From Rhodoferax sp. (lineage in GTDB: Bacteria > Pseudomonadota > Gammaproteobacteria > Burkholderiales > Burkholderiaceae_C): DNA of 61,985 nt. The notes under the pieces are model-generated. The model was not told the origin of the DNA. It did no database searches and saw nothing but the letters and a program-made list of their open reading frames with translations. A program made the translations under genes and the position numbers. Location: assembly GCF_030646845.1 (NCBI RefSeq), contig NZ_JAUSLE010000020.1, positions 1 to 61,985 of the forward strand. Direction: 5' to 3'. Positions 43,430-51,834 of the stretch are shown piece by piece. Position 1 is the stretch's first letter. Every line of letters starts with the position of its first letter.

Positions 43430-45755
43430 AAATTGCTGCGTAGAGCAGCGCCAGGATCACACCCGGTGCCACCGTGATACCCATCGCCTGCAAAATGGAC
43501 ACATTGGAAAATGCCAGCAGGCCAAAACCGGCGACAGTCGTGAGATTGGCAAACAACATGGACGCCAGCGTACTGGGGGTGATCTTTGAATCAGCATCGG
43601 TTTGATCAAAAAACAATGCGTAATTGGAGCCGACGGCCGCCACCAGCAGCAAGCCAATCAGATGCAAAATCATCAACTGCTGGCCCGACAGTGCCAAGCC
43701 GGCGGTGACCGTGATGACCGCGGCCAGCAGGGGGGCAATGACACGTGCCACACGCGTGCCTGAGCGAAAAACAACGAGCAACAAAGCAACGATGACCACC
43801 AGCCCCGCCAGGGACAACACAATCGCCTCGTTCAAATAGCCGGAATACAGGCGATCCGACTCCGCCTTCATATCCATGAACAACACTTTGGGCAGCTTGG
43901 CGGTAGCCAGTGCCGCCCGGATGCTTTCGGCGTTGAGCTCTTTGTCCGCCAGCGCCGTCAGCGGCAACAGCGCACTCCAGTGGCCGTCTCGCTGAACCAG
44001 AAGCGCGTCAACGGCCATTGCCATGGACGTTTTTTCAAGATCGGCCGCTTGCAGCAGCGGTTGTTGGCGTGCAGTCTCAACATCCGCCAGAAAACCTGAA
44101 AACAGGCTTGATTTGACGGGCAGGCCCTGTACCGCTTGCGCCAGATTGGCTTGCAGTACGGTGCTGGCGGGGAGACTGGCCTGCCGCAAACCTTGCGTCG
44201 CGAGACTGGGCAAATAGCGGCTGGGACTTTCAAAGCCGGCCAGATTGCCTTGGTCGATCTGGGTTTGCAGCACGGCGGAGACCTTCTCGCTGGCCTGCAA
44301 CACGTCTTCACGGCTGGCGCCCGATACGACCACCAGATAACGCACATCGGGCGCGCCGGTGTCCGAGCGCAAGCGGGTATCGAGCTGCACATCGGCTTGC
44401 GAAATCGGACTTAGCGAAGAGATGTTGCTGCTCCACAAGTCATTGCGGTGCTGGACGAGGACCACCAGCGCCAGCGTCAGCACCATGAGTGCGGGCCAGC
44501 GCAGGGCGCCAGCGCGCTGCACCAGCCGCGACAGCGTGTGCCCCACGGCCGATACATCGCGAATGCGGAAATTGGCTGGCAGCAGGTGCGGCAACACATA
44601 GCGCGTCACGCCGGCAGCGGTGATCAAACCCACAATGGCATACAAGCCCAGCTGGGCCAGCCCGGGAAAACCTGACCACAGCAAGGAGGCAAAACCGACA
44701 ATGGAGGTCAATACGCCCAAGCGAATGGTGGGCCAAAATTTCTTGATCCACTGCTGGCGATCACTGGCATTCTGTTCCGATTGCACAAACAGGTAGATGG
44801 AGTAATCCACTGCCTCGCCAATCAGTGCGGTGCCGAACCCCAGTGTGATGCCGTGCACGGCACCAAAGCCCAGGCTCACGGCCGCGATGCCCGCCAGCGC
44901 CCCACTGATGACGGGTAAGAAACCCAGCACCAGCGCCAGCAGCGACCGGTACACCAACAGCAGCAGTGTCGCTATCAAAACGATGCTGATGAGGGACAGC
45001 CACGAAACCTGCGCCTTGATGGTGTCACGCGCTTTCACGGAAAAGACCCCGGGCCCGGTCATGTTGAGCCTGATGCCCGGGCTGGCCCCAGCGACGGCCT
45101 CGAAGGCCTGTTGAATTGTCGTGATGCTCGTGTGCTGGGCGTCTGTATCGGCGCCGGAGGCACGGGTTTGGATCAGGAGCAGTGCACGCGTCCCGTCGGG
45201 TGAAGTCCACGCCCCCTCGAACATCGCGGGTTGTCTCTTGCCCTGGAGCTGGCCGAGCAACTGCATCATTTCTCCGGTCGGATCGCGCGGCAGCATGGAC
45301 TTCACCATGAGGCCGGCCGGCGACGCGAGCAGATCAACGCTCTCGCTCAACGCCGCATGGAGTCCGTCAGCGCTGAAACGCTCCGGGGTCACCGCCGGAC
45401 TCAGCAAATAGCGGTTATTGAAAAGGTAAGCGCGGTCACGCTCGGCACTTACGGCCTCACCATTGTTGACGCTTACAAATGCCGGATTCAGGCGCAGGTT
45501 CTGGGCGAGCTGTTTGGACAGGCTGGCGCGGGCGGGTGCATCGGCGCCTTCTACGCTCACCAGGATCAGCCGCGAGGCCAGACCGTCGCGTATTTGGTCC
45601 AGCAACAGTTGCTGCTCCGGTGTCGGGCTGCGCGGCAGGAAGGCCGACAAGTCATTGGTGAACTGGCTGCGGCTGATGATGACGCCACACACCAGGACAA
45701 ATGCGAGCCATGCCAGGATGGCCAGACGGCCATGACGGCCAAGAGCCGTCCTCAT
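43407..45755 (-). CDS. MMPL/RND-family exporter of aryl-polyene cluster
   Basis: 782 residues with the two-fold RND layout: TM1 (LAILAWLAFVLVCGVII), a large periplasmic loop (~30-240), TM2-6 (ISIVLIATLLLLVYRSLLAL, GITLGFGTALIGEAVDYSIY and following), then a second TM, loop and TM bundle (AIVLSLAGLVVIVALLLVV, LIGLLLVAAVGSNYALFF, ILALLYAAIFARH). Both halves keep the acidic residue in the central TM (GEAVDYSIY; FFDQTDADS region). Such exporters are standard in aryl-polyene clusters and move the lipid-linked pigment across the inner membrane. It overlaps the LolA-like gene by four bases. Confidence 0.92.
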   Translation of the reverse strand: MRTALGRHGRLAILAWLAFVLVCGVIISRSQFTNDLSAFLPRSPTPEQQLLLDQIRDGLASRLILVSVEGADAPARASLSKQLAQNLRLNPAFVSVNNGEAVSAERDRAYLFNNRYLLSPAVTPERFSADGLHAALSESVDLLASPAGLMVKSMLPRDPTGEMMQLLGQLQGKRQPAMFEGAWTSPDGTRALLLIQTRASGADTDAQHTSITTIQQAFEAVAGASPGIRLNMTGPGVFSVKARDTIKAQVSWLSLISIVLIATLLLLVYRSLLALVLGFLPVISGALAGIAAVSLGFGAVHGITLGFGTALIGEAVDYSIYLFVQSEQNASDRQQWIKKFWPTIRLGVLTSIVGFASLLWSGFPGLAQLGLYAIVGLITAAGVTRYVLPHLLPANFRIRDVSAVGHTLSRLVQRAGALRWPALMVLTLALVVLVQHRNDLWSSNISSLSPISQADVQLDTRLRSDTGAPDVRYLVVVSGASREDVLQASEKVSAVLQTQIDQGNLAGFESPSRYLPSLATQGLRQASLPASTVLQANLAQAVQGLPVKSSLFSGFLADVETARQQPLLQAADLEKTSMAMAVDALLVQRDGHWSALLPLTALADKELNAESIRAALATAKLPKVLFMDMKAESDRLYSGYLNEAIVLSLAGLVVIVALLLVVFRSGTRVARVIAPLLAAVITVTAGLALSGQQLMILHLIGLLLVAAVGSNYALFFDQTDADSKITPSTLASMLFANLTTVAGFGLLAFSNVSILQAMGITVAPGVILALLYAAIFARHSRV

Positions 45756-46351
45756 AGCGGGGCCACTTTTTCAATCAGCATGAGAGAGCTGTCACCATCG
45801 ACCTGCGTGACATGGATGCTGCGAATTTCATCGCGCACCCCAGTAATGCGGATAAGGGAAACGACTTGTTTCATATTGCTGCCGACCGGCACCAATTTCA
45901 GCGTCCAGCTTTGTGTCGAGCCTTCCAGGCTGAGCTGGTAGCTGCGCTCCAGCGCCTTGCGATCGCCGGCCAGCGTGCCGCGAATGCTGTCGATGAAAGC
46001 GGCCAGTTCGGGATAGGTTTGCAGCTGCAGTTGAATTTTTTGCCGACCGCGTTCAATCTGCAGATTGTCACCATTGACCACCATGGTTTCGGGCTTGGGT
46101 TTGATGGTGCGCTTTTCAAGTCGATCGGGCGCGGTGTAAAGCAGCTCACCCGAGGACTCCACCGGTTGATCGAGGATGGCGATCGATTTCTTCTCCACGA
46201 AGCGGGCCTGAGCGGAGCGGGTTTGCGCCAGGCTGTGCATCAGTTGGTCAATGTCCCAATCGGCCGCATGGCTGGGCGCTGCAAACGCAGCCGCGAGCAG
46301 CCACGCGAACAACAGCAAATAGGGGTGGCTAGGCCAACGCATGGGAATCAT
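45752..46351 (-). CDS. LolA-like periplasmic lipid carrier
   Basis: 199 residues. A signal peptide (YLLLFAWLLAAAFAAPSHA) precedes a LolA/LolB-type barrel: QARFVEKKSIAILDQPVESS, GELLYTAPDRLEKRTIKPKP and DGDSSLMLIEKVAPL. In aryl-polyene loci a LolA-like protein accompanies the MMPL exporter and probably ferries the hydrophobic product through the periplasm to the outer membrane. It overlaps both neighbours by ATGA. Confidence 0.9.
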   Translation of the reverse strand: MIPMRWPSHPYLLLFAWLLAAAFAAPSHAADWDIDQLMHSLAQTRSAQARFVEKKSIAILDQPVESSGELLYTAPDRLEKRTIKPKPETMVVNGDNLQIERGRQKIQLQLQTYPELAAFIDSIRGTLAGDRKALERSYQLSLEGSTQSWTLKLVPVGSNMKQVVSLIRITGVRDEIRSIHVTQVDGDSSLMLIEKVAPL

Positions 46352-47292
46352 TTGGGTTGTGTGTCCGAAACGGCAGCAGGGGCCTGCCAGAAATCAAAGA
46401 AATTGAACCAGTTATAGGGCGCCTGCCGAGCATATTGATCGAGCAGGGCGGCGTAGCGCTGGACGGCGGCTTCCACTTCAGCGCCGCGCTGGCCGGCCGG
46501 GGTTTGGGAAAAATCTGCCAGCGGTTCGAAGTTGATCTGGTAACGGTTGCCGCCCAAATAGAGGCCCACCATGAACACCACGCGACGTCGCAGCAAGGCC
46601 GCCATCCGGAACGAGCCGGTGGGCAGGTAGGCCACGCCGCCGAGCAAGGGGGTCGGCAACAGCGCATCGTCGCCGATCGAGCGGTCTGCCAACATGCCGA
46701 CCATCGCGCCTTGATTGAGCTTGTCGCGCACCCGGAGCATGGAATCGATGCGCCCCAGACCGATGATGTCTGTCGACGCCTGTGGATTGATGGCCGCGAG
46801 CATGGCATTGATTTTCATGGCATTGTCCTCATGCATGACCATGCTGACGTGCAGGCCGGGTATCTGCCGTCCCAGGGCGCGAATGACTTCAAAGCTGCCC
46901 ATGTGGGCGCCAATCAAAAACAAGCCATCGTCGCCGGCGCGTGCATCATGCAGCGCGGCCTGCCCCTGAATCTCAATATCAAACAAATCAAAGCGCTGGT
47001 TGATCAGGTAGATGCGGTCGTGAATGGTGGCTGCAAAACTGAAAAAATGCCGGTACAGGTCCGCCCAGGTGACCGGGCGGCCCAGCGCGCGGCGTAAATA
47101 CGCTTTGGAGGCGCGTCGGCTGGCGGGCGCAAACAACAGAAAATACGCCGCGATGAAATGCAATACCACCCGCCCGGCCGGGCGACCCAGGCGCAGTGAT
47201 ATCCAGGTCATGACGCGCAGCATGGCCATATTGCTGCGCTCGGGCGTACGCATCCAGGCGGATGCATGGGGGTTTGACGATGGCGAGCTCAT
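46348..47292 (-). CDS. LpxL/HtrB-like acyltransferase of aryl-polyene cluster
   Basis: 314 residues from ATG 47292 (ATGA overlap with the hotdog gene; the frame is open further upstream but within that gene). The lauroyl/myristoyl acyltransferase fold shows FFSFAATIHDRIYLINQRFD, LFLIGAHMGSFEVIRALG with the HxxxxE-type site (His and Glu), and GMLADRSIGDDALLPTPLLG. It is membrane-associated at the N terminus (RVVLHFIAAYFLLFAPASR). In aryl-polyene systems this enzyme adds the acyl chain, or the polyene itself, to the glyco- or glycerolipid carrier. Confidence 0.88.
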   Translation of the reverse strand: MSSPSSNPHASAWMRTPERSNMAMLRVMTWISLRLGRPAGRVVLHFIAAYFLLFAPASRRASKAYLRRALGRPVTWADLYRHFFSFAATIHDRIYLINQRFDLFDIEIQGQAALHDARAGDDGLFLIGAHMGSFEVIRALGRQIPGLHVSMVMHEDNAMKINAMLAAINPQASTDIIGLGRIDSMLRVRDKLNQGAMVGMLADRSIGDDALLPTPLLGGVAYLPTGSFRMAALLRRRVVFMVGLYLGGNRYQINFEPLADFSQTPAGQRGAEVEAAVQRYAALLDQYARQAPYNWFNFFDFWQAPAAVSDTQPK

Positions 47293-47594
47293 GCGGCCCT
47301 GCCAATCAGCACGCTGCCAGTGGCGATCTTGCGTTGATCCGCCAGAATCTCGAAGCGGATGGCGCCATTGGCTAGAACCTCGGTCGCCAGCACGACAGCC
47401 ACACCGGGTCCCAGGGGGCTCAGGAATTTGACCGCGCGCAATTCGCAAGCGGCCAGGGATACGCCTGTGGCACAGGCAATCGCATGCAAGGCCTCGTCCA
47501 GCAATACCACGCCGGGCACAATCGGCGCCCCCGGGAAATGCCCTGCAAAAGCCGGGTGCTCGGGGTCAATAGGTAAGGCAGTGTGGGTGATCAT
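47289..47594 (-). CDS. ApeI-like 3-hydroxyacyl-ACP dehydratase (short hotdog)
   Basis: 101 residues. FabA/FabZ-like signature HPAFAGHFPGAPIVPGVVLL with catalytic His19, and acidic residue in LLDEALHAI. The second half forms the hotdog strands (RAVKFLSPLGPGVAVVLATE). The short length matches ApeI proteins, which dehydrate hydroxyacyl-ACP intermediates in aryl-polyene synthesis alongside ApeP. It overlaps the AMP-ligase and acyltransferase genes by ATGA at each end. Confidence 0.87.
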   Translation of the reverse strand: MITHTALPIDPEHPAFAGHFPGAPIVPGVVLLDEALHAIACATGVSLAACELRAVKFLSPLGPGVAVVLATEVLANGAIRFEILADQRKIATGSVLIGRAA

Positions 47595-48943
47595 GGCCGC
47601 CCTTCAAGCTGGGCCTGAATCAGGTTTTTTAGCGCATCGTGCGGCAGCTTGCCCGTGCTGTTGCGCGGCAAGGCCGCAACCAATAGCAGGGGGCGCGGCA
47701 AAAACACCGGGTCCAGATGCGCACGCAAGGCCTTCAATATGTGCTGGGCGCTCAACGCCGGTGCTACAACGCATGCTGCCAGCCGCATGACGTGATCGGG
47801 CGATGTTTCGTTCGGCATGTAGAAAGCGCCGTCGATAACGCCGTCAATGGTATTCAGCACATGGTTCAGGTAGGCAAGGGAGCTGCGCTTGCCGGCGATG
47901 TTGATCATCTCCGCAGTACGGCCATGCAGCAAGAATTCGTCATCCTGGGTCAGCTCAATCACGTCATTCAGCACGATGGGCTGGCTCACATGAGCACCCG
48001 ATGCCGTAACGACTTCGCCATCGCGACTGAGTTTCACCCCGGCGAACAAACGCCACGCTGGCGTTTGCGTCGATCGACGGGTGGCGATCATGCCAGTTTC
48101 AGTGCAACCGTAAATTTCCTGCAACTGCGCATCAAAATAGGCTTCGACCGCATGGGCCAACGGCAGTGACAGCGGCGCCGTCGCCGACAGGATCAGCGCA
48201 ACTTCAGGCGCCTTGAGTTCCGCGTCGAGTAACATGCGCAGGTGGACTGGCGTGGAGACCAGAATCCGCGGCACAGGTACCTCATCCAGCGCCGCCACGA
48301 TATCGGCCGGATAGAAAGGCTGGGCACCACTCAAGGCATGGCCACTGAGCAGGGGGAGCAAAACCGTCGATTCGAAGCCGTACATGTGTTGTGGCGGCAC
48401 CGTGCCGACGACCGAATGGGCGCGGGCCGTCGCCGTCAGACCAAGACGCTCGGCTTCGGCAAGAACGCTTTGCACCAGAGAGCCCCAATATTTTTGATGC
48501 GGTACGGGCGTGCCGGTCGAGCCCGAGGTGAAGACCACGGCCACCAGCTGCTCGCTGTCAATCATAGGAACAGCATGGTCGCCGCCAGGCGCCGCAGGTA
48601 CTTCTGGATAGCGAAACTGCGGCAGGGCAATGTTGCAGTTCAGCGCGTCATGCAGGCAAAACACATCGGGCGCAAACGCCTGCATTTGCCGTATCGTTTC
48701 CGGTGTGTGTGTGGAGGGCAGCAAGCTCACCTTGCCACTCATCAGGGCGGCGACCAGCCCCACGGTAAATCGATAGCGGTCAGCGCACATATTGAGCAAG
48801 TGCTGCCCGGGTGGGAGCTGACTGGCCAGGTCATCAACCTCCGACAAAAAGCGGGCGACGGTGATCGCCCGCCCCAGATGCCAGGCAACGATCTGATCCG
48901 GGTCCGTGTGGCCCAAAAGCGGCAAGCGACTCATGTTTGTCAC
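47591..48943 (-). CDS. AMP-dependent acyl/aryl ligase (ApeH-like)
   Basis: 450-residue adenylating enzyme. Motifs: phosphate loop FTSGSTGTPVPHQK, GTVPPQHMYGFE, EIYGCTETGM, AEMINIAGKRSSL and the catalytic Lys in PRNSTGKLPHDALK. It probably activates the aromatic starter (4-hydroxybenzoate or 4-hydroxycinnamate type) onto the ACP encoded two genes upstream. No ammonia-lyase or chorismatase for starter supply is seen in the window. It overlaps the COG4648 gene by ATGA. Confidence 0.9.
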   Translation of the reverse strand: MTNMSRLPLLGHTDPDQIVAWHLGRAITVARFLSEVDDLASQLPPGQHLLNMCADRYRFTVGLVAALMSGKVSLLPSTHTPETIRQMQAFAPDVFCLHDALNCNIALPQFRYPEVPAAPGGDHAVPMIDSEQLVAVVFTSGSTGTPVPHQKYWGSLVQSVLAEAERLGLTATARAHSVVGTVPPQHMYGFESTVLLPLLSGHALSGAQPFYPADIVAALDEVPVPRILVSTPVHLRMLLDAELKAPEVALILSATAPLSLPLAHAVEAYFDAQLQEIYGCTETGMIATRRSTQTPAWRLFAGVKLSRDGEVVTASGAHVSQPIVLNDVIELTQDDEFLLHGRTAEMINIAGKRSSLAYLNHVLNTIDGVIDGAFYMPNETSPDHVMRLAACVVAPALSAQHILKALRAHLDPVFLPRPLLLVAALPRNSTGKLPHDALKNLIQAQLEGRP

Positions 48944-49602
48944 TCTGCAGGCTGCGTTCTATGACCTGGCTTGCGCTGGTCTTTCCAGACCCGGAGCGAG
49001 TCGAGAATACGACTGCTGCCTCCCGCTGGCAACACCCTCCTGCGCACCCCAAACTCCACAATGAACATGAGCGCAATGAGTGGCAAAGTCAGGAAATTGG
49101 CAAACACTGACCAGACGGTTAGCGGCGCGAGGAAAAACAGCAAGGTGGAAACTGTCGCCATCAGCCCGAAGAAGACCGCCCAGGCCCAGGTAACCTGACG
49201 TGCGTATTGCGCGTGCTGCGGCGTGATGACCCCATGTGCCACTTCAGCAAAGTGTGTACACAGCGGTTTGCGTTCGCCAAACAGCGTTCTGCCAAATGTC
49301 ATGAACAGAACGCACTGCATACCGGCGTCTAGCATCCAGTACAGCACGCCAAAGTGATGTTCAAGCAAAGTCCAGCTGGCGGCCCCTGCCCCGCCAGCCA
49401 ACACGAATAGGGAGAGCCCGACCCACTGGGGTGACGATTTCCACGCGTATATCAGGCCGATGACAAACACCGGGGCAACTGCCACGACCGCGCCAAGTTT
49501 TCCGTTCTCCACATTCATCAGGGTGTAATGCGCCAAAACAGGATACCCAAGCAGCAGCAAGCCAATACCCAACCAGCGTGCCACGCGGACGGCTTGCGAC
49601 AT
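48940..49602 (-). CDS. COG4648 family integral membrane protein
   Basis: 220 residues, with six to seven hydrophobic segments (LGIGLLLLGYPVLAHYTLM, LGAVVAVAPVFVIGLIYAW, VGLSLFVLAGGAGAASWTLL and more) and a basic C-terminal tail. It corresponds to the small COG4648 protein found between ACP and AMP-ligase genes in aryl-polyene clusters. Function unknown. It starts inside the ACP stop codon (TGATG), so translation is coupled. Confidence 0.85.
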   Translation of the reverse strand: MSQAVRVARWLGIGLLLLGYPVLAHYTLMNVENGKLGAVVAVAPVFVIGLIYAWKSSPQWVGLSLFVLAGGAGAASWTLLEHHFGVLYWMLDAGMQCVLFMTFGRTLFGERKPLCTHFAEVAHGVITPQHAQYARQVTWAWAVFFGLMATVSTLLFFLAPLTVWSVFANFLTLPLIALMFIVEFGVRRRVLPAGGSSRILDSLRVWKDQRKPGHRTQPAE

Positions 49603-49892
49603 CAGCGCGTTCTCTGGCTGGCGATGTAGGCGGTCAGACTGCAGAGTGAGCTGAAAAAGCTTTGGTTGTCCTGATCGTCAGCACGCAGCTGCAAGCCGTA
49701 TTGCTTGGAAATAACCAACGAGATTTCCAGTATGTCGATGGAATCCAGTCCCAGTCCATCGCCATACAAGGGCGCATCCGGTGCAATTTCACTCGCTTTG
49801 ATATCCAGGTTCAAAGCCTCAACAATCAACTGAGCCACTTCAAGCTGTAGCGCTTGATCATTCGAACGCATCGGGGATGTAATTTCTGTCAT
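49602..49892 (-). CDS. Acyl carrier protein of the aryl-polyene operon
   Basis: 96 residues; the phosphopantetheine serine is Ser51 in GDGLGLDSIDILEISLVI, within a four-helix ACP fold starting at about residue 15. An alternative start (ATG 49871) would remove seven residues. It is the first gene of the long minus-strand operon. Aryl-polyene clusters usually carry two ACPs; no second one is present here. An extended hydrophobic and acidic C terminus (DDQDNQSFFSSLCSLTAYIA) matches ApeE/ApeF-type proteins. Confidence 0.92.
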   Translation of the reverse strand: MTEITSPMRSNDQALQLEVAQLIVEALNLDIKASEIAPDAPLYGDGLGLDSIDILEISLVISKQYGLQLRADDQDNQSFFSSLCSLTAYIASQRTR

Positions 49893-49999
49893 AAGGATCG
49901 ATTTGCCAGTAATGGCTGTATTTTATCTGCCACGCCTCGAAATGCCCGTCCATGCACCTGTCCCCGTTTGCAGGCTGGGTTGCTGAGGTGCTTCGTCGG

Positions 50000-50830
50000 T
50001 CACCCCCGAAACCGCCGCCGTGTCAGTGCCAGCGCAATCCAGAAGCCACCCGCCGCATAGGCCGCTAGCACCAGCGCATGACGCACTGGATGCAGCGGCC
50101 ACTGGTCCATGAACAGCGGGCGCACCAGTTCAACGGCATTGGTCAGCGGCAGCCATTGCGATATGGTGCGCACCACTTCAGGCAATTGCTCCAGCGGAAA
50201 AAAAATGCCGCTCAGGAACATCATGGGCGTGAGAAACAACGTGAAATAGTAGGTGAAAAAATCATAGCCCCTGGCCAGCGCGTTGAAGATCAGCGCGATG
50301 CAGCTGAAGGTGATGCCCACGCCCAGTAACACGGGCCAGGCGACCAGCAGCTTGGGGGAATAGCTGATGCCCAGCGCCAGCATCACCCCCAGGATGGCCG
50401 TCACGGTGAACAGCGACTTGAACGCGGCCCACAGCATCTCGGCCAGCACCACGTCGTCCAGCGTCACCGGTGCGTTCATGATGCCATCCCAGGTCTTTTG
50501 CACGTGCATGCGCGAGAACGCGGAGTACAAGGCCTCAAAGGAGGCGGCCTGCATGGCGCTCATGCAGATCGAGCCGCTGGCCAGGAACAGGATGTAGGGC
50601 ACCTGGGTACCGCCCACCGTCACCGTGCCAACCAGCGCGCCCATGCCGTAACCGAAGGCCACCAGCCACATCAGCGGCTCGGCAATATTGCCCACCAGGC
50701 TGGGAATGGCCAGCTTGCGCCAGACCAGGAGGTTGCGCAGGAACACGGGCCAAAAGCGCATGGACAACTGCGGCGCGCGCCACACGCTTTGCGCAGGGGC
50801 GTTTAATGTGCGGGTCTGCATGTCACGCAT
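50000..50830 (-). CDS. nodJ: NodJ-like ABC-2 type exporter permease
   Basis: 276 residues, six membrane helices: FLRNLLVWRKLAIPSLVGNI, EPLMWLVAFGYGMGALVG, then FLTPMMFLSGIFFPLEQLPE and ALVLAAYAAGGFWIALAL. The NodJ/ABC-2 signature region is around LSGIFFPLEQLPEVVRTISQ. It overlaps the nodI-like ATPase gene by eight bases, so the two form a transporter. In rhizobia NodIJ exports lipo-chitooligosaccharide; homologues in non-nodulating Burkholderiales have unknown cargo. It ends 107 bp before the ACP gene on the same strand, so cotranscription with the polyene operon is possible. Confidence 0.88.
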   Translation of the reverse strand: MRDMQTRTLNAPAQSVWRAPQLSMRFWPVFLRNLLVWRKLAIPSLVGNIAEPLMWLVAFGYGMGALVGTVTVGGTQVPYILFLASGSICMSAMQAASFEALYSAFSRMHVQKTWDGIMNAPVTLDDVVLAEMLWAAFKSLFTVTAILGVMLALGISYSPKLLVAWPVLLGVGITFSCIALIFNALARGYDFFTYYFTLFLTPMMFLSGIFFPLEQLPEVVRTISQWLPLTNAVELVRPLFMDQWPLHPVRHALVLAAYAAGGFWIALALTRRRFRG

Positions 50831-51746
50831 CCTCCCTGATTTGCCGGCCGGTGAGTTTGAGGAACAGGTCCTCCAGATTGGCCGGGCGGTGCAGCGTGCG
50901 CAGTTGCGGGTAGGCGGTCAGGGCCTGGAGCAAAGGCTTGGCATCCTGCGTGTAGAAAAACACCGTCTCGCCGCTCACCTCCACGCGGGCCGCCAGTGTC
51001 TTGAGTGGCGCGTCCAGCAGCGTCTGGGCGCCGTTGCCATAGACCTCCACGACGTCGGGCTCCAGATGCTGTGCAATCAGGTCACGCGGCCTGCCTTCGG
51101 CAATCTTTCTGCCGTGGTCCAGTACCAGCAAGCGCGAGCACAGTCGCTCCGCCTCGTCCATGAAGTGGGTGGTCAGCAGGATCGACTTGCCCTGCTGCAA
51201 CAGCAATTGCAGGCGCTCCCACATCAGGTGGCGCGCCTGCGGGTCCAGCCCGGTGGTGGGCTCGTCCAGCAGCAGGAGCCGGGGGTCATTCACCAGCGCG
51301 CGCGCCAGGCTGAGGCGGCGCTTCATGCCGCCCGACAGCTCGCCCGGCTTGGCATTCGCCTTGTGCGTCAGTGAAGCAAACTCCAGCAGCTCCGGAATGC
51401 GGGCCCGTATCTGCGCGTCTTTCATGCCGAAATAGCGGCCATACACCAGCAGGTTTTCGGCGCAGCTGAAATCGGGGTCCAGCGTGTCCATCTGGCTCAC
51501 CACACCAAGCTGGGCCTTGATCGCCAGCGCGTCATGCGGCATCTGCAGGCCGAAGGCGGTGATACTCCCCGCGTCCGGCATACTGAGCCCCAGGCACATG
51601 CGGATGGTGGTGGTTTTGCCGGCACCGTTGGGACCAATCACTCCCAGACACTCACCTGGCTGAATGACGAACGAGACATCATCGACCACCGTGCTGTCGC
51701 CGTACTGCTTGCGCAAACCCTGCACAGATAAAATTGACGTTTCCAT
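50823..51746 (-). CDS. nodI: NodI-like ABC transporter ATPase
   Basis: 307 residues from ATG 51746; the frame is open to 51806. Walker A GPNGAGKTTTIRMCLGL, Q-loop VVSQMDTLDPDFS, signature LSGGMKRRLSLARALV, Walker B LLLLDEPTTGLD and switch His in LLTTHFMDEAERLC. The C-terminal ~80 residues are a NodI-type regulatory extension. It pairs with the downstream permease. It is divergent from purT. Confidence 0.9.
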   Translation of the reverse strand: METSILSVQGLRKQYGDSTVVDDVSFVIQPGECLGVIGPNGAGKTTTIRMCLGLSMPDAGSITAFGLQMPHDALAIKAQLGVVSQMDTLDPDFSCAENLLVYGRYFGMKDAQIRARIPELLEFASLTHKANAKPGELSGGMKRRLSLARALVNDPRLLLLDEPTTGLDPQARHLMWERLQLLLQQGKSILLTTHFMDEAERLCSRLLVLDHGRKIAEGRPRDLIAQHLEPDVVEVYGNGAQTLLDAPLKTLAARVEVSGETVFFYTQDAKPLLQALTAYPQLRTLHRPANLEDLFLKLTGRQIREDA

Positions 51747-51834
51747 GGTTTGATTGTGACCCAGGCCGTAGCCCAGGGGCAATGCATCCCCGACTTTCTC
51801 ATCCATTTTTCGGACGCAGCAATGCGTTTATGAC

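Noticed and set aside
49893..49950. Sigma-70 promoter before the ACP gene
   Set aside because: A TAAAAT-like -10 is visible on the minus strand but no acceptable -35 box lies at 16-18 bases.
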